A stretch of DNA of 64,000 nucleotides from DASWJZ01 sp963805325 (GCA_963805325.1 CAWDTS010000009.1:310001-374000), one strand, 5' to 3'. Positions 31,197 through 40,642 are shown, counted from the stretch's first letter. Program-made: numbers and translations. Notes: generated from the sequence alone by a model not told the origin.

Positions 31197-32429
31197 TCAC
31201 TCGAAAGGCCCAGGCTTAACCGCCTGGGCCTTTTTCGTTTCTGGCGCTGGCGCGCCCGCGCTCTCCCAATAGGAATCGGAGCGCATCTCGATCAGTCGCG
31301 ACGCCGTGCGTGCGAACTCGAAGGCCTCCGTTCCATCCTTCCCTTCCCACAGCTCATGCGGCTCCGCTTCGGCGGAAGCGATCAGGCGCACGCGCTTGTC
31401 GTAGAGCGTGTCGACAAGGTTGATGAGCCGCTTCACCTCGTTCCGGCGCGCGGGTGAGAGAATCGGTATCCCGGCGACGATGACAGTGCGGAAAGCGTCC
31501 GCGACCTTCAAATAATCGCCTGCCCCGAGCGGTCGTCCACAGAGATCTTCAAAGGAAAATCGGGCCACCTCCCCTGCCGCCTCGGGCACGACGATGCGCC
31601 GGCCCTTGTTATGGATCTCTGTCGGCGCGCCTTTTGCCCCGTGCGCGAAGTAGCGGAAGTGCGCATCGAGGCAGGCGCCGGCCTCCGGGCCGAGGGGCGT
31701 CACGTAGCGGCGTTCGCTGCCGGTGGAGTCGAGCCGATAGTCGCGCGGCGCGTCGAGATGGAAGTCGATCATGCGCTCCTTGAGAAGCGCGATGAAGGGA
31801 AGAAAGAGAGCGCGGTTCAAACCGTCCTTGTAGAGATCGTCGAGCGCGACGTTGGTCGTCGCGACGACGACGAAGCCTTTCGCGAAGAGTTTGGAGAAGA
31901 GCCGCCCGAGGATCATCGCGTCGGCGATATCGTAAACGGCGAACTCGTCGAAGCAGAGGAGCGACGTCTCCGAAGCGATCTCGTTCGCGACAGCAGCGAT
32001 CGGATCGGAGCGACTCTTCCCCTCGCTCTTCGAGCGTCGACGATGCGCCGCGATCCGATCGTGCACGTCACCCATGAATTCGTGGAAGTGGCTGCGACGC
32101 TTCGCCTTGACCGGCGCGGCGGCGAAGAAGAGGTCCATGAGCAGCGTCTTGCCACGGCCGACGCCGCCCCAGATATAGAGTCCCCGCGGCGCGGCCGATC
32201 CGGCGCGGCTGCGGCCTCTCAGCCATCCAAGCGCGCCGTTGCCATTCTTGCGCGGCGCGCTGGCAAGCTCGCCGATCAATCGATCGAGTTCGTCCGCGAG
32301 TGCGGCCTGCGAGGCGTCGGGCGCAATCTCACCGGACTCGGCCAGCGCTTCGTAGCGCTGGCGCACCGTGGCGGACGCGTGCGAGGGCGCTGAGGCTTGA
32401 GGCTTCGGCCGGGACTTCCCGTGCGGCAA
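31197..32429 (-). CDS. zapE: cell division protein ZapE (AFG1-like ATPase)
   Basis: A 410-aa AAA-type ATPase. Walker A in GLYIWGGVGRGKTLLMDLFF, Walker B in LLCFDEFAVYDIADAMIL, then NVALDDLYKDGLNRALFLPFI and the C-terminal YFTFEDLCGRPLGAxDY-like block (RFSFEDLCGRPLGAGDYLKVA). E. coli ZapE destabilises FtsZ polymers at constriction, and the mitochondrial homologue AFG1 handles respiratory-complex subunits. It sits 15 bp after the Omp19-like lipoprotein gene, the standard mdh-zapE-omp19 neighbourhood of Brucella and relatives. The final residues are encoded by the terminator hairpin. Confidence 0.95.
   Translation of the reverse strand: MPHGKSRPKPQASAPSHASATVRQRYEALAESGEIAPDASQAALADELDRLIGELASAPRKNGNGALGWLRGRSRAGSAAPRGLYIWGGVGRGKTLLMDLFFAAAPVKAKRRSHFHEFMGDVHDRIAAHRRRSKSEGKSRSDPIAAVANEIASETSLLCFDEFAVYDIADAMILGRLFSKLFAKGFVVVATTNVALDDLYKDGLNRALFLPFIALLKERMIDFHLDAPRDYRLDSTGSERRYVTPLGPEAGACLDAHFRYFAHGAKGAPTEIHNKGRRIVVPEAAGEVARFSFEDLCGRPLGAGDYLKVADAFRTVIVAGIPILSPARRNEVKRLINLVDTLYDKRVRLIASAEAEPHELWEGKDGTEAFEFARTASRLIEMRSDSYWESAGAPAPETKKAQAVKPGPFE
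31204..31235. terminator. bidirectional terminator between the H1-like gene and zapE
   Basis: A perfect 12-bp stem AAAGGCCCAGGC / GCCTGGGCCTTT (31204-31215 and 31222-31233), loop TTAACC, followed by T-runs. On the minus strand the hairpin overlaps the last codons of zapE. Confidence 0.9.
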
Positions 32430-32444
32430 GGACGCGTCCGGCCC

Positions 32445-33002
32445 TCAGCGCGACACGGTGATCGGGCCGCCGCCTTCCGTCTGCCCGGTGAACTGTGTCT
32501 TCGACGAAGGATAGAGCCGCGCGACGGTCGTGCCGGCATCGTTGAGAAGCTGGACCTGGGTCCCTTCCATGTTCCACGCGGAGACCGTCTGCAGGCCAGC
32601 GCTCACGCAGTTCCTGGTCGATGCGCGATAGCCGCCGGCCCATGTGGTCAGCGTCATGAAGAGCTGGCAGGAGTCGCTTGCCGTCGTGATCGTCCAGCCG
32701 CCGAGAAGATCGGTGCGGCCGAGCTGATCGCTGCCGATGGGCGGCGGCACGGGCTGAACGGCTCCGGTCTGCAGCGATGGATCGAGCGCCGCCAATCCAG
32801 ACGGCGCCGGCGCTGGCTGCATGCTGGCATCTGGCGGCGGAAGCGGTGCGCCGGTCACCGTGCCGGCGGGAGCGGCGAGCGACTGCGGCGGCGCGCCGCG
32901 CGGCTCATCGCGCCCAAACGAGAACATGCTGCAACCGCCGGCCAGCATGGCCGTTATCCCAACAACGCCAACTGTCATGAGTGAATGAAAACGGACTGCC
33001 AT
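32445..33002 (-). CDS. AprI/Inh-type (Omp19-like) lipoprotein
   Basis: A 185-aa outer-membrane lipoprotein. The lipobox LAGGC places the acylated cysteine at residue 24. A Pro/Ala-rich linker (residues about 35-90) precedes a C-terminal beta-barrel domain (LLGGWTITTASDSCQLFMTL ... RNCVSAGLQTVSAWNMEGTQVQLLNDAG...VARLYPSS) of the Inh/AprI protease-inhibitor fold. The Brucella counterpart Omp19 inhibits host and bacterial proteases (established). The two domain cysteines needed for the disulphide are present. Same strand and adjacent to zapE. Confidence 0.88.
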   Translation of the reverse strand: MAVRFHSLMTVGVVGITAMLAGGCSMFSFGRDEPRGAPPQSLAAPAGTVTGAPLPPPDASMQPAPAPSGLAALDPSLQTGAVQPVPPPIGSDQLGRTDLLGGWTITTASDSCQLFMTLTTWAGGYRASTRNCVSAGLQTVSAWNMEGTQVQLLNDAGTTVARLYPSSKTQFTGQTEGGGPITVSR

Positions 33003-33122
33003 TCTCTTCCCGTATGCTCGCGGCGGCGGAACGGGCCGCCAAGATTCTCCCCCAAATTCCGCAGGCTTGACCGCCTACGTTGCACGTCCTAGGCCCATTG
33101 TCACCAACGGCGGATCGTAGCA

Positions 33123-34010
33123 ATGGCTGACCTTAGAAATGTGGGGGAAGTGCGATCCCCCGCGGTCGACCTCAACGCCACGCGCACACTGCACATCGCC
33201 GACGTCCTCATCGCAGAGCGCGGCGAAAAGATCGTGAACAGCCGCCTTTGGCCGCTCGTTCGGCCGATTCTCTATAAGATTCTGCACTATGACGACGCGG
33301 TGCGAATGGCAAACGAGATCGCACCGCTCCCCGCATCTGCGGCGATGAAATACGTCAGCGACCTTCTCTCGATCAACCTCGATGTTGCGGGGCTTGAGCG
33401 CATCCCGAAAGCCGGGGCGGTCATCATCGCGGCGAATCACCCGACGGGCATCGCCGATGGCGTCGCCGTCTACGACGCCATCACGCGCGTGCGCCCCGAC
33501 GTCGCCATCTTCACCAACCGCGACGCGCTTCGCGTCAACTCGCGGCTCTCGGAATTCCTGATCCCGGTCGAATGGCGCGAGGCGTTCCGCGACCGCGCCA
33601 AGATGCGCGAGACCCTGCAGATCTCCTCGCGCGCCTTCAGGGAAGGACGCGCCGTCGTCATGTTTCCGTCAGGGCGCATTGCGTTCTGGAAGGACGGGCG
33701 GCTCAACGAGCGGCCGTGGCTCTCCTCGGCGGTCACACTTGCACGCAAACAGGACGTGCCGATTGTGCCGATCAACGTGCAATCGCGGAATTCCGGGCTC
33801 TTCTATTGGTTCGCCAACTGGAACACGGAGCTTCGCGACATGACGGTGTTCCACGAGCTCCTGAACAAGCGCGGCAAGACGTTCCGCATCCGCGTGGGGC
33901 CACCGATCCCGCAGGAGCGCTTCGCCGAGGGCGACGCCGCGGAGGTCAGCCGGCGGCTGCAGTCGCACGTCGTCGACCGGCTCGCCGCGGACAGCGACGC
34001 GGAGTTCTGA
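33123..34010 (+). CDS. PlsC-like acyltransferase (1-acylglycerol-3-phosphate type)
   Basis: A 295-aa lysophospholipid-type acyltransferase. The catalytic HX4D motif is in IIAANHPTGIADG, and the second substrate motif is FPSGRIAFWKDGRL; VPIVPINVQSRNSGLFYW follows as motif IV. There is no clear N-terminal membrane helix, so it may be peripheral. Substrate is undetermined; candidates are phosphatidic acid or ornithine-lipid synthesis. It is divergent from the lipoprotein gene and faces the sugar module. Confidence 0.82.
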   Translation: MADLRNVGEVRSPAVDLNATRTLHIADVLIAERGEKIVNSRLWPLVRPILYKILHYDDAVRMANEIAPLPASAAMKYVSDLLSINLDVAGLERIPKAGAVIIAANHPTGIADGVAVYDAITRVRPDVAIFTNRDALRVNSRLSEFLIPVEWREAFRDRAKMRETLQISSRAFREGRAVVMFPSGRIAFWKDGRLNERPWLSSAVTLARKQDVPIVPINVQSRNSGLFYWFANWNTELRDMTVFHELLNKRGKTFRIRVGPPIPQERFAEGDAAEVSRRLQSHVVDRLAADSDAEF

Positions 34011-34013
34011 TCC

Positions 34014-34808
34014 TCACATCACGGTCTTCAGCATGCCGCCGTCGACGAAGTAGGTCGAGCCGATCGAATAGGTCGCCTTGTCGGAGCAGAGGAACACGAA
34101 GAAGTGGGCCAGTTCCTCAGGCGTCGCGAAGCGCTTGATCGGCGCATGCTCGTCGGCGACGGATTGCAGATAGCCCTCCCAGTCGCCGCCCTTGTCGGCG
34201 GTCAGCTGCTTCGCCGTCTTGATCCAGTCGGGGGTGAGGACCAGACCCGGATTGATGCAGTTGACGCGGATATTGTCCTTCACGACCTCCGTCGCGAGCG
34301 TCTTTGAGAACATCATCAGCGCCGACTTGGTGACGTTGTAGATCGGCTCGTACCAAAGCGGCTGCGCGGCGCAGATCGATGCGTTGTGGAGGACGACGCC
34401 CCCGCCGCGCTTCTGCATCGACGGCACGAGCCCGCGCGCGAGGCGGACAGCCGCCATCACGTGCAGATCCCAGTAGGCCTGCCACTTCGAGTCCGGCGCC
34501 TGCATGATCGTCTCGTTCGATCCGGTGCCGGCGTTGTTGACCAGAATGTCGGCGCCCTTGAACTTCTTCACGGTCGCGGCGACGAGCGCGTCGCAGCCCT
34601 TCGCGGTCGCGACGTCGCAAGCGACGGCAAGAGTCTTCACGCCGTATTCGCGCGCCACACGCCGCGCCTCCTTCTTCAGACGATCCTCGCCCCGCGCCGC
34701 CATCACCATGTGCGCGCCTTCCGCGGCGAGCCCTTCCGCCACCGCAAGCCCGATCCCGACGCTCGCGCCGGTGATGACGGCGACTTTGCCTTTCAAGCCG
34801 AGATCCAT
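34014..34808 (-). CDS. short-chain dehydrogenase/reductase
   Basis: A 264-aa NAD(P)-dependent oxidoreductase of the classical SDR family. Nucleotide-binding TGASVGIG (residues 14-21), NNAG, catalytic Ser in HNASICAA and the YNVTK active-site Tyr/Lys are all present; the C-terminus ends in the usual YFVDGGM. It is the last gene of the polyol/sugar unit, 78 bp after the zinc-type dehydrogenase, so it probably oxidises a sugar, polyol or derived intermediate. The exact substrate cannot be read from the sequence. Confidence 0.9.
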   Translation of the reverse strand: MDLGLKGKVAVITGASVGIGLAVAEGLAAEGAHMVMAARGEDRLKKEARRVAREYGVKTLAVACDVATAKGCDALVAATVKKFKGADILVNNAGTGSNETIMQAPDSKWQAYWDLHVMAAVRLARGLVPSMQKRGGGVVLHNASICAAQPLWYEPIYNVTKSALMMFSKTLATEVVKDNIRVNCINPGLVLTPDWIKTAKQLTADKGGDWEGYLQSVADEHAPIKRFATPEELAHFFVFLCSDKATYSIGSTYFVDGGMLKTVM

Positions 34809-34886
34809 TGTGCCTCCCCCTTCCGCACCAAGAAAATCGTCGTGCCCGGACTTGCGATGACGACAGTTCTGAAATGTCGCTGGCTG

Positions 34887-35927
34887 CTACGCGCCCTCCA
34901 TCAAGATCTGCAGCTTCACGTCGGCCGGCCGGCCCTCCGCCGCACGCTCAAACGCCGCGATGCTCTTGTCGAACGGAAACGTCTCGGTGATGAGCGGCTT
35001 CAGGTCCACTCTCCCCGACGCGATCAGCGCGATGGAGCGGTCGTATTGATGCGCGTAGCGGAACACGGACTCGATGCGGATCTCCTTGGTGGAGAGCCCG
35101 GAGATGTCGAAGGCAATCGGATCGACGGGAAGGCCGACAACCACGATCGCGCCGCCGGGTCGCGGCAGCGCGGTGATCTTCTCCCATGCCTTGGCAGAGC
35201 CCGAGCACTCGAAAATGACGTCGGCTCCCCAATCGTCGGTGATGCGCATCACCTCGGCGACGAGGTCCTTCTCGCGGATATTGACGGGGATGACGCCCGT
35301 GTAGCGCGCCGCGATGTCGAGCTTCGGCTGCGCGAGATCGGAGACGATGGCGCGGGAGCAGCCGCCGGCGAGCGCCGCGATCGCCACCATCGTACCGATC
35401 GGCCCGGCGCCGATCACGACCGCGGTGTCGCCTGGCGTGATCCTCGCTTTGGTCGCCGCCTGCATCCCAACGGCGAAGGGCTCCACCATCGCCCCTTCAG
35501 CGAAGCTGACATTGTCGGGGAGCTTGAATGTGTAGTTGGCGGGATGCACCGTATAGGGCGTGAGCACGCCGTGAACCGGCGGCGTCGCCCAGAAGCGCAC
35601 CGCTGGGTCGACATTGTACATGCCAAGCCGGCTCGCGCGGGAATTCGGATCGGGAACCCCCGGCTCCATGCAGACACGGTCGCCGACCTTCAGACTTTTG
35701 ACGTTGCTGCCGACCTCCACGATCGTTCCAGCCGCTTCATGTCCGAGCACCATCGGCGCGTTCACTACGAAGGGGCCGATCCGCCCGTGCGTGTAATAAT
35801 GGACGTCGCTGCCGCAGACGCCGACAGTATGGATCTTCACCTTCACGTCGTCGGGACCGACATCGAGCGGAAGCTCGATGTCGCGAAGGGAGAGGTCGTT
35901 CTTGCGCTCGAGAACCAGTGCGCGCAT
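34887..35927 (-). CDS. polyol (sorbitol/xylitol-type) dehydrogenase, zinc MDR family
   Basis: A 346-aa medium-chain dehydrogenase. Catalytic-zinc ligands: Cys in GVCGSDVHYYTHGRIG and GHEAAG; Rossmann motif VVIGAGPIGTMVAIAALAGG. The MEPGVPDPNSRASRLGMYNVDPAVRFWATPP region matches sorbitol dehydrogenases and, as in the mammalian enzyme, lacks the four cysteines of the structural zinc lobe. With a xylulokinase gene nearby, the most economical role is oxidation of a polyol (xylitol or D-arabitol) to D-xylulose (inference). Confidence 0.88.
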   Translation of the reverse strand: MRALVLERKNDLSLRDIELPLDVGPDDVKVKIHTVGVCGSDVHYYTHGRIGPFVVNAPMVLGHEAAGTIVEVGSNVKSLKVGDRVCMEPGVPDPNSRASRLGMYNVDPAVRFWATPPVHGVLTPYTVHPANYTFKLPDNVSFAEGAMVEPFAVGMQAATKARITPGDTAVVIGAGPIGTMVAIAALAGGCSRAIVSDLAQPKLDIAARYTGVIPVNIREKDLVAEVMRITDDWGADVIFECSGSAKAWEKITALPRPGGAIVVVGLPVDPIAFDISGLSTKEIRIESVFRYAHQYDRSIALIASGRVDLKPLITETFPFDKSIAAFERAAEGRPADVKLQILMEGA

Positions 35928-35971
35928 GGGGTTTTTCCTTCCGAGCTTGGCGCGGGGCGCTGCGCTTTTTA

Positions 35972-36019
35972 CCCTCCTCTCCCGTGCGGAGAGGTGTCGC
36001 CGGAGGCGACGGATGAGGG
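35972..36019. repeat. REP-like palindromic intergenic element
   Basis: Two hairpins side by side (CCTCTCC/GGAGAGG at 35976-35994 and GTCGCC/GGCGAC at 35996-36010) enclosed by an outer CCCTC/GAGGG pair. This is the organisation of the abundant rhizobial intergenic palindromes. A degenerate half-copy (CCTTCCCC-GCAC-GGGAGAAGG) follows at about 36081-36102. It lies inside the sugar operon, between the ABC ATPase and the dehydrogenase, where it may stabilise or terminate the upstream transcript. Confidence 0.7.
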
Positions 36020-36114
36020 GCTACAATAGAGATTTGCTGAGCATTCAATCGCAATCCCTTGTGCGGCCTGCTACGCGGCCACCCTTCCCCGCACGGGAGA
36101 AGGAGACCTCAGGC

Positions 36115-36951
36115 CTAAGCCGCCATCTTCTCCGGCGGCGGCATCGCGCCGGTCATGATCGCCACCGCGTCGGACATCGAATAGTCCTTCGGGTCGATGA
36201 CGGCGATACGCCTGCCGAGGCGATGGATATGAATACGATCGGCAACTTCGAAGACATGCGGCATGTTGTGGCTGATCAGCACGATCGGCAGGCCGCGCTT
36301 CTTCACGTCGAGCATCAGTTCCAGCACGCGCCGCGATTCCTTGACCCCGAGCGCGGCGGTCGGCTCGTCCATGATGACGACGCGGCTGCCGAATGCCGTG
36401 GCGCGGACGACCGCGACGCCCTGGCGCTGGCCACCCGACAGCGTCTCAATTGGCTGCTTGATGTTCTGGATGGTGAGCAGGCCCAGCGCGTTCAGATGTC
36501 TGCGAGCCTCGTCGCGCATCCATGCCCGGTCGAGCAGACGGAAATAGGTACCGAGCGGACCGGGCTTCCGCCGTTCACGCCCCAGGAACAGGTTGTCGGA
36601 GATCGACAGCGCCGGCGCGAGCGCGAGGTCCTGGTAGACGGTCTCGATCCCGGCGGCGCGCGCGTCGAGCGGGGAGCGGAAGTTCACAACCTTGCCGTCG
36701 AGGCGAATCTCGCCCTGGTCGGGGATCAGCGCGCCGGCGAGCATCTTGATCAGCGTCGACTTGCCGGCACCGTTGTCGCCGATGACGCCGAGAATCTCGT
36801 CCGGCATCAGGTCGAAGTCGGCGTGGTCGAGCGCGACGACACGTCCGAAGCGTTTCACGAGGTCGCGGGCCTGCAAGATCGGCTGGCGACCTGCGCTCGG
36901 CGCGGGGACTATGGGGGGTGCTTCGGAGCGAACCTGGTCGATGTGGGTCAT
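36115..36951 (-). CDS. sugar ABC transporter ATP-binding protein (FrcA-like)
   Basis: A 278-aa single-domain ATPase of the CUT2 (ribose/fructose) class. Start chosen at 36951, where ATGA overlaps the permease stop; this gives MTHIDQVRSEAPP and the P-loop GDNGAGKSTLIKMLAG. Signature LSGGQRQGVAV and Walker B VVIMDEPTAALG are intact. Unlike RbsA/XylG it has one ATPase domain, not two, as in FrcA of Sinorhizobium. It energises uptake with the adjacent permease and binding protein. Confidence 0.93.
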   Translation of the reverse strand: MTHIDQVRSEAPPIVPAPSAGRQPILQARDLVKRFGRVVALDHADFDLMPDEILGVIGDNGAGKSTLIKMLAGALIPDQGEIRLDGKVVNFRSPLDARAAGIETVYQDLALAPALSISDNLFLGRERRKPGPLGTYFRLLDRAWMRDEARRHLNALGLLTIQNIKQPIETLSGGQRQGVAVVRATAFGSRVVIMDEPTAALGVKESRRVLELMLDVKKRGLPIVLISHNMPHVFEVADRIHIHRLGRRIAVIDPKDYSMSDAVAIMTGAMPPPEKMAA

Positions 36952-38033
36952 GCGGAAATTCTCCGCACCCACTGGTCGATGGTGACGGCGACGATGATGA
37001 GCACGCCGACGGTGAATTCCTGCCACAAATTATCGAGCCCATAGAGCGCAAGGCCGTCACGGAATACGCCCACGATCAACGCACCGATCAGCGTGCCGAC
37101 AATCGAGCCGCGGCCGCCGAAAAGGCTGGTTCCGCCGATCACCACGGCGGTGATGGAGTCGAGGTTCGCTGTCTGCCCGGCAAGCGGGCTGACGGCGCCG
37201 ATACGACCGATCAGAATCCAGCCGGCGATGGCGCAGATGAATCCGGCGAGGCTATAAACGGAGAGCAGCGTCCGCTGCGTGCTGATACCGGCGAGGCGCG
37301 CAGCCTCCGGGTCGTCGCCGGTCGCATAGACATGACGGCCAAAGGCCGTGCGGTTCAGCACGTACCAAACGACGGCGGCAAGCGCGAGCATCAGCACGGA
37401 GCCGAACGTCACGGGCGCACCCCAAACCTTGAAGGATGCCCCGGTCGCCTGCAGGAAGGACGCCGCCTCGGCGATCTCCTGCTGCCGGATCGTGGCGCTC
37501 TTCGAATAGAAGAGAACCAGCGCCCCAAACACGCTCCAGGTGCCGAGCGTCACGATGAACGGCGGAAGCCTCAGATAGGTGACGAGCGCGCCGTTCACGT
37601 AGCCGCAGGCCATGCCGCCGAGGAGGCCAAGCGGGAACGCGATGAAGACCGGTACGCCCGAGACGACGGCGAGGCGGCCCATCACCACCGTGGCAAGGAT
37701 CATGATGGCGCCGACCGACAGGTCGATACCGGCCGTCAGGATGATCAGCGTCTGCGCGATGCCGAGCGTGCCGATGATCGTCACCTGCTGGAGGATCAGC
37801 GACAAATTGAAGGGGGCAAAGAAGCGCTCGCCCACGAGGATGCTGAAGACGATCAGCCCGAGGATGAGCACGATGAACGGGACGGCCGTCGGATAGCTGT
37901 GGAGGAAGTGCTGGAGGTGGGTGAGCGGGCTGCGGCTCCCCCCCTCGAATGAGGCCACCGTCTGGTCGCTCGGAAGCCCGCTTTCGTAGTCAGCCGCTCC
38001 GACGCGGACTGTCTCCTCGCTCGCGCTGTTCAT
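36948..38033 (-). CDS. sugar ABC transporter permease (CUT2 class, FrcC-like)
   Basis: A 361-aa inner-membrane permease with about ten hydrophobic segments after a 45-residue cytosolic N-terminus. LTAGIDLSVGAIMILATVVMGRLAV and VYATGDDPEAARLAGISTQRTLLSVYSLAGF (the EAA-like coupling region) are typical, as is GTSLFGGRGSIVGTLIGALIVG. It overlaps the ATPase by 4 bp and follows the binding-protein gene after a hairpin. Confidence 0.94.
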   Translation of the reverse strand: MNSASEETVRVGAADYESGLPSDQTVASFEGGSRSPLTHLQHFLHSYPTAVPFIVLILGLIVFSILVGERFFAPFNLSLILQQVTIIGTLGIAQTLIILTAGIDLSVGAIMILATVVMGRLAVVSGVPVFIAFPLGLLGGMACGYVNGALVTYLRLPPFIVTLGTWSVFGALVLFYSKSATIRQQEIAEAASFLQATGASFKVWGAPVTFGSVLMLALAAVVWYVLNRTAFGRHVYATGDDPEAARLAGISTQRTLLSVYSLAGFICAIAGWILIGRIGAVSPLAGQTANLDSITAVVIGGTSLFGGRGSIVGTLIGALIVGVFRDGLALYGLDNLWQEFTVGVLIIVAVTIDQWVRRISA

Positions 38034-38068
38034 CGCTCTCCCCGGCGTTTCCCCTTACGTATCGTTGA

Positions 38069-38096
38069 GAAGGGCAACCGTTTCCGGTTGCCCTTC
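38069..38096 (-). terminator. hairpin between the binding-protein and permease genes
   Basis: A perfect 12-bp stem GAAGGGCAACCG / CGGTTGCCCTTC with a TTTC loop. Its position directly after a periplasmic binding-protein gene suggests partial termination or mRNA stabilisation, giving more binding protein than membrane components, a well-known ABC-operon device. Confidence 0.8.
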
Positions 38097-38138
38097 TTCT
38101 TTTGTTGGCACTCTACGTAGTCTCGAAACGGAAGGGAA

Positions 38139-39149
38139 TTAGCCCCAGCACAATTTCAGGCCTTCCTCCGTGGAGATGGAGGGCACGCCGTCAACCGGCT
38201 TGTCGGTGATGAGCGTCGCGCCGGTGTCGAAGAAACCGCCCTTCTCAACGCCGTCCGGCAGCTTGCCGCTGGCGATCGTCTCAAGCGCCATCGACGCCAT
38301 CTTGTGCGGATATTGCTGCGAGGTCGCGCCGATGATGCCCGCCTGCACGTTCTTCACGCCGGGGCAGCCACCGTCGATCGAAACGACGAGCACGCTGCCG
38401 TCGTCCTTGCCGGCCGCCTTCAGCGCCTCGTATCCACCGGCCGCTGCGGGCTCGTTGATCGTGTACATCACGTTCACGTCGGGGCACTTCTGGAGCAGCG
38501 TCTCCATGGCCGTGCGGCCGCCGTCCTCGGCGCCGGAGCTCATCTCGTGGCCGCAGATGCGGGGGTCGGTCTCGTCGCCGTAGTGGTTCGGGTCCATCAC
38601 GTCGATGCCGAAGCCCTGCATGAAGCCCTGGTCGCGCAGATAGTCGACGGTCGGCTGGTTCACGGTGAGATCGAGGAAGGCGATCTTGGCATCGGCCGCC
38701 TTGTCGCCGAGCGTGCCCTTGGCCCACTCGCCGATCAGCATGCCGGCTTTGCGGTTGTCGGTGGCGAAGGTCGCGTCCGCTGCGTCGATCGGATCGAGCG
38801 GCGTATCGAGCACGATGACCATGAGGCCCGCGTCGCGCGCCTTCTTGATCGTCGGGACGATGGCGGAGGAGTCGGACGGCACGATGGCGAAGCCCTTGGC
38901 GCCGGCGGCGATCAGGCTCTCGATCGCGGCAACCTGCGTGTCGTTGTCGCCGTCGTATTTGCCGGCATAGCTCTGCAGCGTGATGCCGAGCTCTTTGGCC
39001 TTCTCCTGCGCGCCTTCGCGCATCTTCACGAAGAATGGATTGCCCTCGGTCTTGGTGATGAGACCGACGATGTCGGCGGCCGACGCAGTGCCGACGAGGC
39101 CGAAGGCGAGCGCGCTCGCCAAGCTGAGTAAGCGGATCTTTCTGTTCAC
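38139..39149 (-). CDS. sugar ABC transporter substrate-binding protein (FrcB-like)
   Basis: A 336-aa periplasmic binding protein of the ribose-binding class. I choose the GTG at 39149, preceded by GGAGG at good spacing, giving signal peptide MNRKIRLLSLASALAFGLVGTASA then ADIVGLITKTEGNPFFVKM. PSDSSAIVPTIKKARDAGLMVIVLDTPLDP and NEPAAAGGYEALKAAGKDDG are characteristic of the CUT2 family. It is the first gene of the operon and is divergent from the ROK regulator. The ligand is probably a pentose, hexose or polyol. Confidence 0.93.
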   Translation of the reverse strand: MNRKIRLLSLASALAFGLVGTASAADIVGLITKTEGNPFFVKMREGAQEKAKELGITLQSYAGKYDGDNDTQVAAIESLIAAGAKGFAIVPSDSSAIVPTIKKARDAGLMVIVLDTPLDPIDAADATFATDNRKAGMLIGEWAKGTLGDKAADAKIAFLDLTVNQPTVDYLRDQGFMQGFGIDVMDPNHYGDETDPRICGHEMSSGAEDGGRTAMETLLQKCPDVNVMYTINEPAAAGGYEALKAAGKDDGSVLVVSIDGGCPGVKNVQAGIIGATSQQYPHKMASMALETIASGKLPDGVEKGGFFDTGATLITDKPVDGVPSISTEEGLKLCWG

Positions 39150-39382
39150 GTCATCCTCCCTGGATCGCATCAACACGCTGACGGGTGCTTGTTCTTATCC
39201 GTCGCGGCGGGTGGGCGAGCCCGCCACGCGGCCGGCAACCCCTCGCCCATCAAGACTCTTACCAAGGCTGCGCGAAGTCAATAGATCAATCCGAATGATT
39301 TAGTCGTTGACAGCCTGAGCCGTGGCCCCACATCGTGCGACCGCCTTGCAGAAAAGAAAGAAAGCGGGAGGAGGTAGGCGCC

Positions 39383-40642
39383 TTGAAGCCGCAAAGCGCG
39401 GCCGCCGATGCCGCAAGGCAGCCGGCGGTGGACCCAAGCCGCGGCACCAACCAGAGCGGCGTCCGGCTCTACAACGAACGCCTCGTGCTCTCCCTGATCC
39501 GTCGGCACGGCAGCGTGGCGAAGGCTGCGATCGCGCGCCTGACCGGGCTCTCCGCGCAGACCATCTCCGTCATCATGCGGCAGCTCGAATCCGATGATCT
39601 CGTCGTGAAGGAGGCGCCACAGCGCGGCAAGATCGGCCAGCCTTCGGTGCCCTTCTCGCTCAATCCCAACGGCGCGTTCTTCCTCGGGCTCAAGATCGGG
39701 CGGCGGTCAAGCGACCTTGTGCTCCTCGATTTCCTGGGGCGCCCGCTTGAGAGCCTGCGCCAGCCATGCCGTTATCCCGACCCGGACAGCATTCGCGAAT
39801 TCGCGATGCAGGCCATCGCCACGGTCGCCGACTCGCTGCCGCGGCGAAGCCGCTCGCGCATCTCCGGGATCGGGATCGCAGCGCCGTTCGAGCTGTGGAA
39901 CTGGGAAGAGCAGATCGACGCCCCGCGCGCCGTCCTCGACAGCTGGCGGAACTTCGACATCAAGCGGGAGATCGCCGACCTCTGCGACTGGCCCGTCTAT
40001 TTCTGCAATGACGCGACGGCGGCATGCGGCGCGGAGCTGGTGCTCGGCAATCCCGGGCAGGCGCTCGACTTCCTGTATTTCTTCATCGGCTCGTTTGTGG
40101 GCGGCGGCGTCGTCCTGAACGGCAGCCTCTATCCCGGGCGGACCGGCAATGCCGGCGCGCTCGGCTCGCTGCCGGTCCCGGCGAACGAGACGAGCGGTAC
40201 GGGAATGCCGCAGCAGCTCATCCGCAGCGCTTCGATCTACGTGCTCGAGAAAGAAATGATCGCCACCGGTCGCGATCCGACGGTGCTCTCGCGCTCACCC
40301 GACGATTGGGGCGATGTCGGCCCCGCTCTCGATGCGTGGATCGGCGAGACGGCGGCAAGCCTCGCCGCCGCGACCGTCGCTGCGATCTCCGTCATCGATT
40401 TCGAGGCGGTGATCATCGACGGCGCATTTCCGACGGAGGTCCGTCGGCGCATCGTGGAGGCGACGGCGCAGGCGATCGAGCGCTTCGACCGCCAGGGGCT
40501 GTCGCCCGTCACGGTCAGGGAGGGAACAATCGGCCCCGGGGCGCGCGCGATCGGCGGCGCCTGCCTGCCGCTCCTTGCGAACTTCTCGCGCGACCGCGAG
40601 GTGCTCTTCAAAGAGGGCGCGAGGGACGAAACGCCGGTCTGA
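39383..40642 (+). CDS. ROK-family transcriptional regulator
   Basis: A repressor/activator of the NagC/XylR type, about 419 aa. I favour the TTG at 39383, seven bases after GGGAGGAGGT, although the frame is open earlier (ATG-type alternative near 39335). An N-terminal winged helix (LVLSLIRRHGSVAKAAIARLTGLSAQTISVIMRQLESDDLV) is followed by a ROK domain (GIGIAAPFE, CNDATAACGAELV, GGGVVLNGSLYPGRTGNAGALG). The usual ROK zinc motif CxCGxxGC is not visible, suggesting a divergent ligand domain. It lies divergent from the ABC operon, which it probably controls in response to the imported sugar. Its 3' end overlaps xylB by 35 bp tail to tail. Confidence 0.88.
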   Translation: MKPQSAAADAARQPAVDPSRGTNQSGVRLYNERLVLSLIRRHGSVAKAAIARLTGLSAQTISVIMRQLESDDLVVKEAPQRGKIGQPSVPFSLNPNGAFFLGLKIGRRSSDLVLLDFLGRPLESLRQPCRYPDPDSIREFAMQAIATVADSLPRRSRSRISGIGIAAPFELWNWEEQIDAPRAVLDSWRNFDIKREIADLCDWPVYFCNDATAACGAELVLGNPGQALDFLYFFIGSFVGGGVVLNGSLYPGRTGNAGALGSLPVPANETSGTGMPQQLIRSASIYVLEKEMIATGRDPTVLSRSPDDWGDVGPALDAWIGETAASLAAATVAAISVIDFEAVIIDGAFPTEVRRRIVEATAQAIERFDRQGLSPVTVREGTIGPGARAIGGACLPLLANFSRDREVLFKEGARDETPV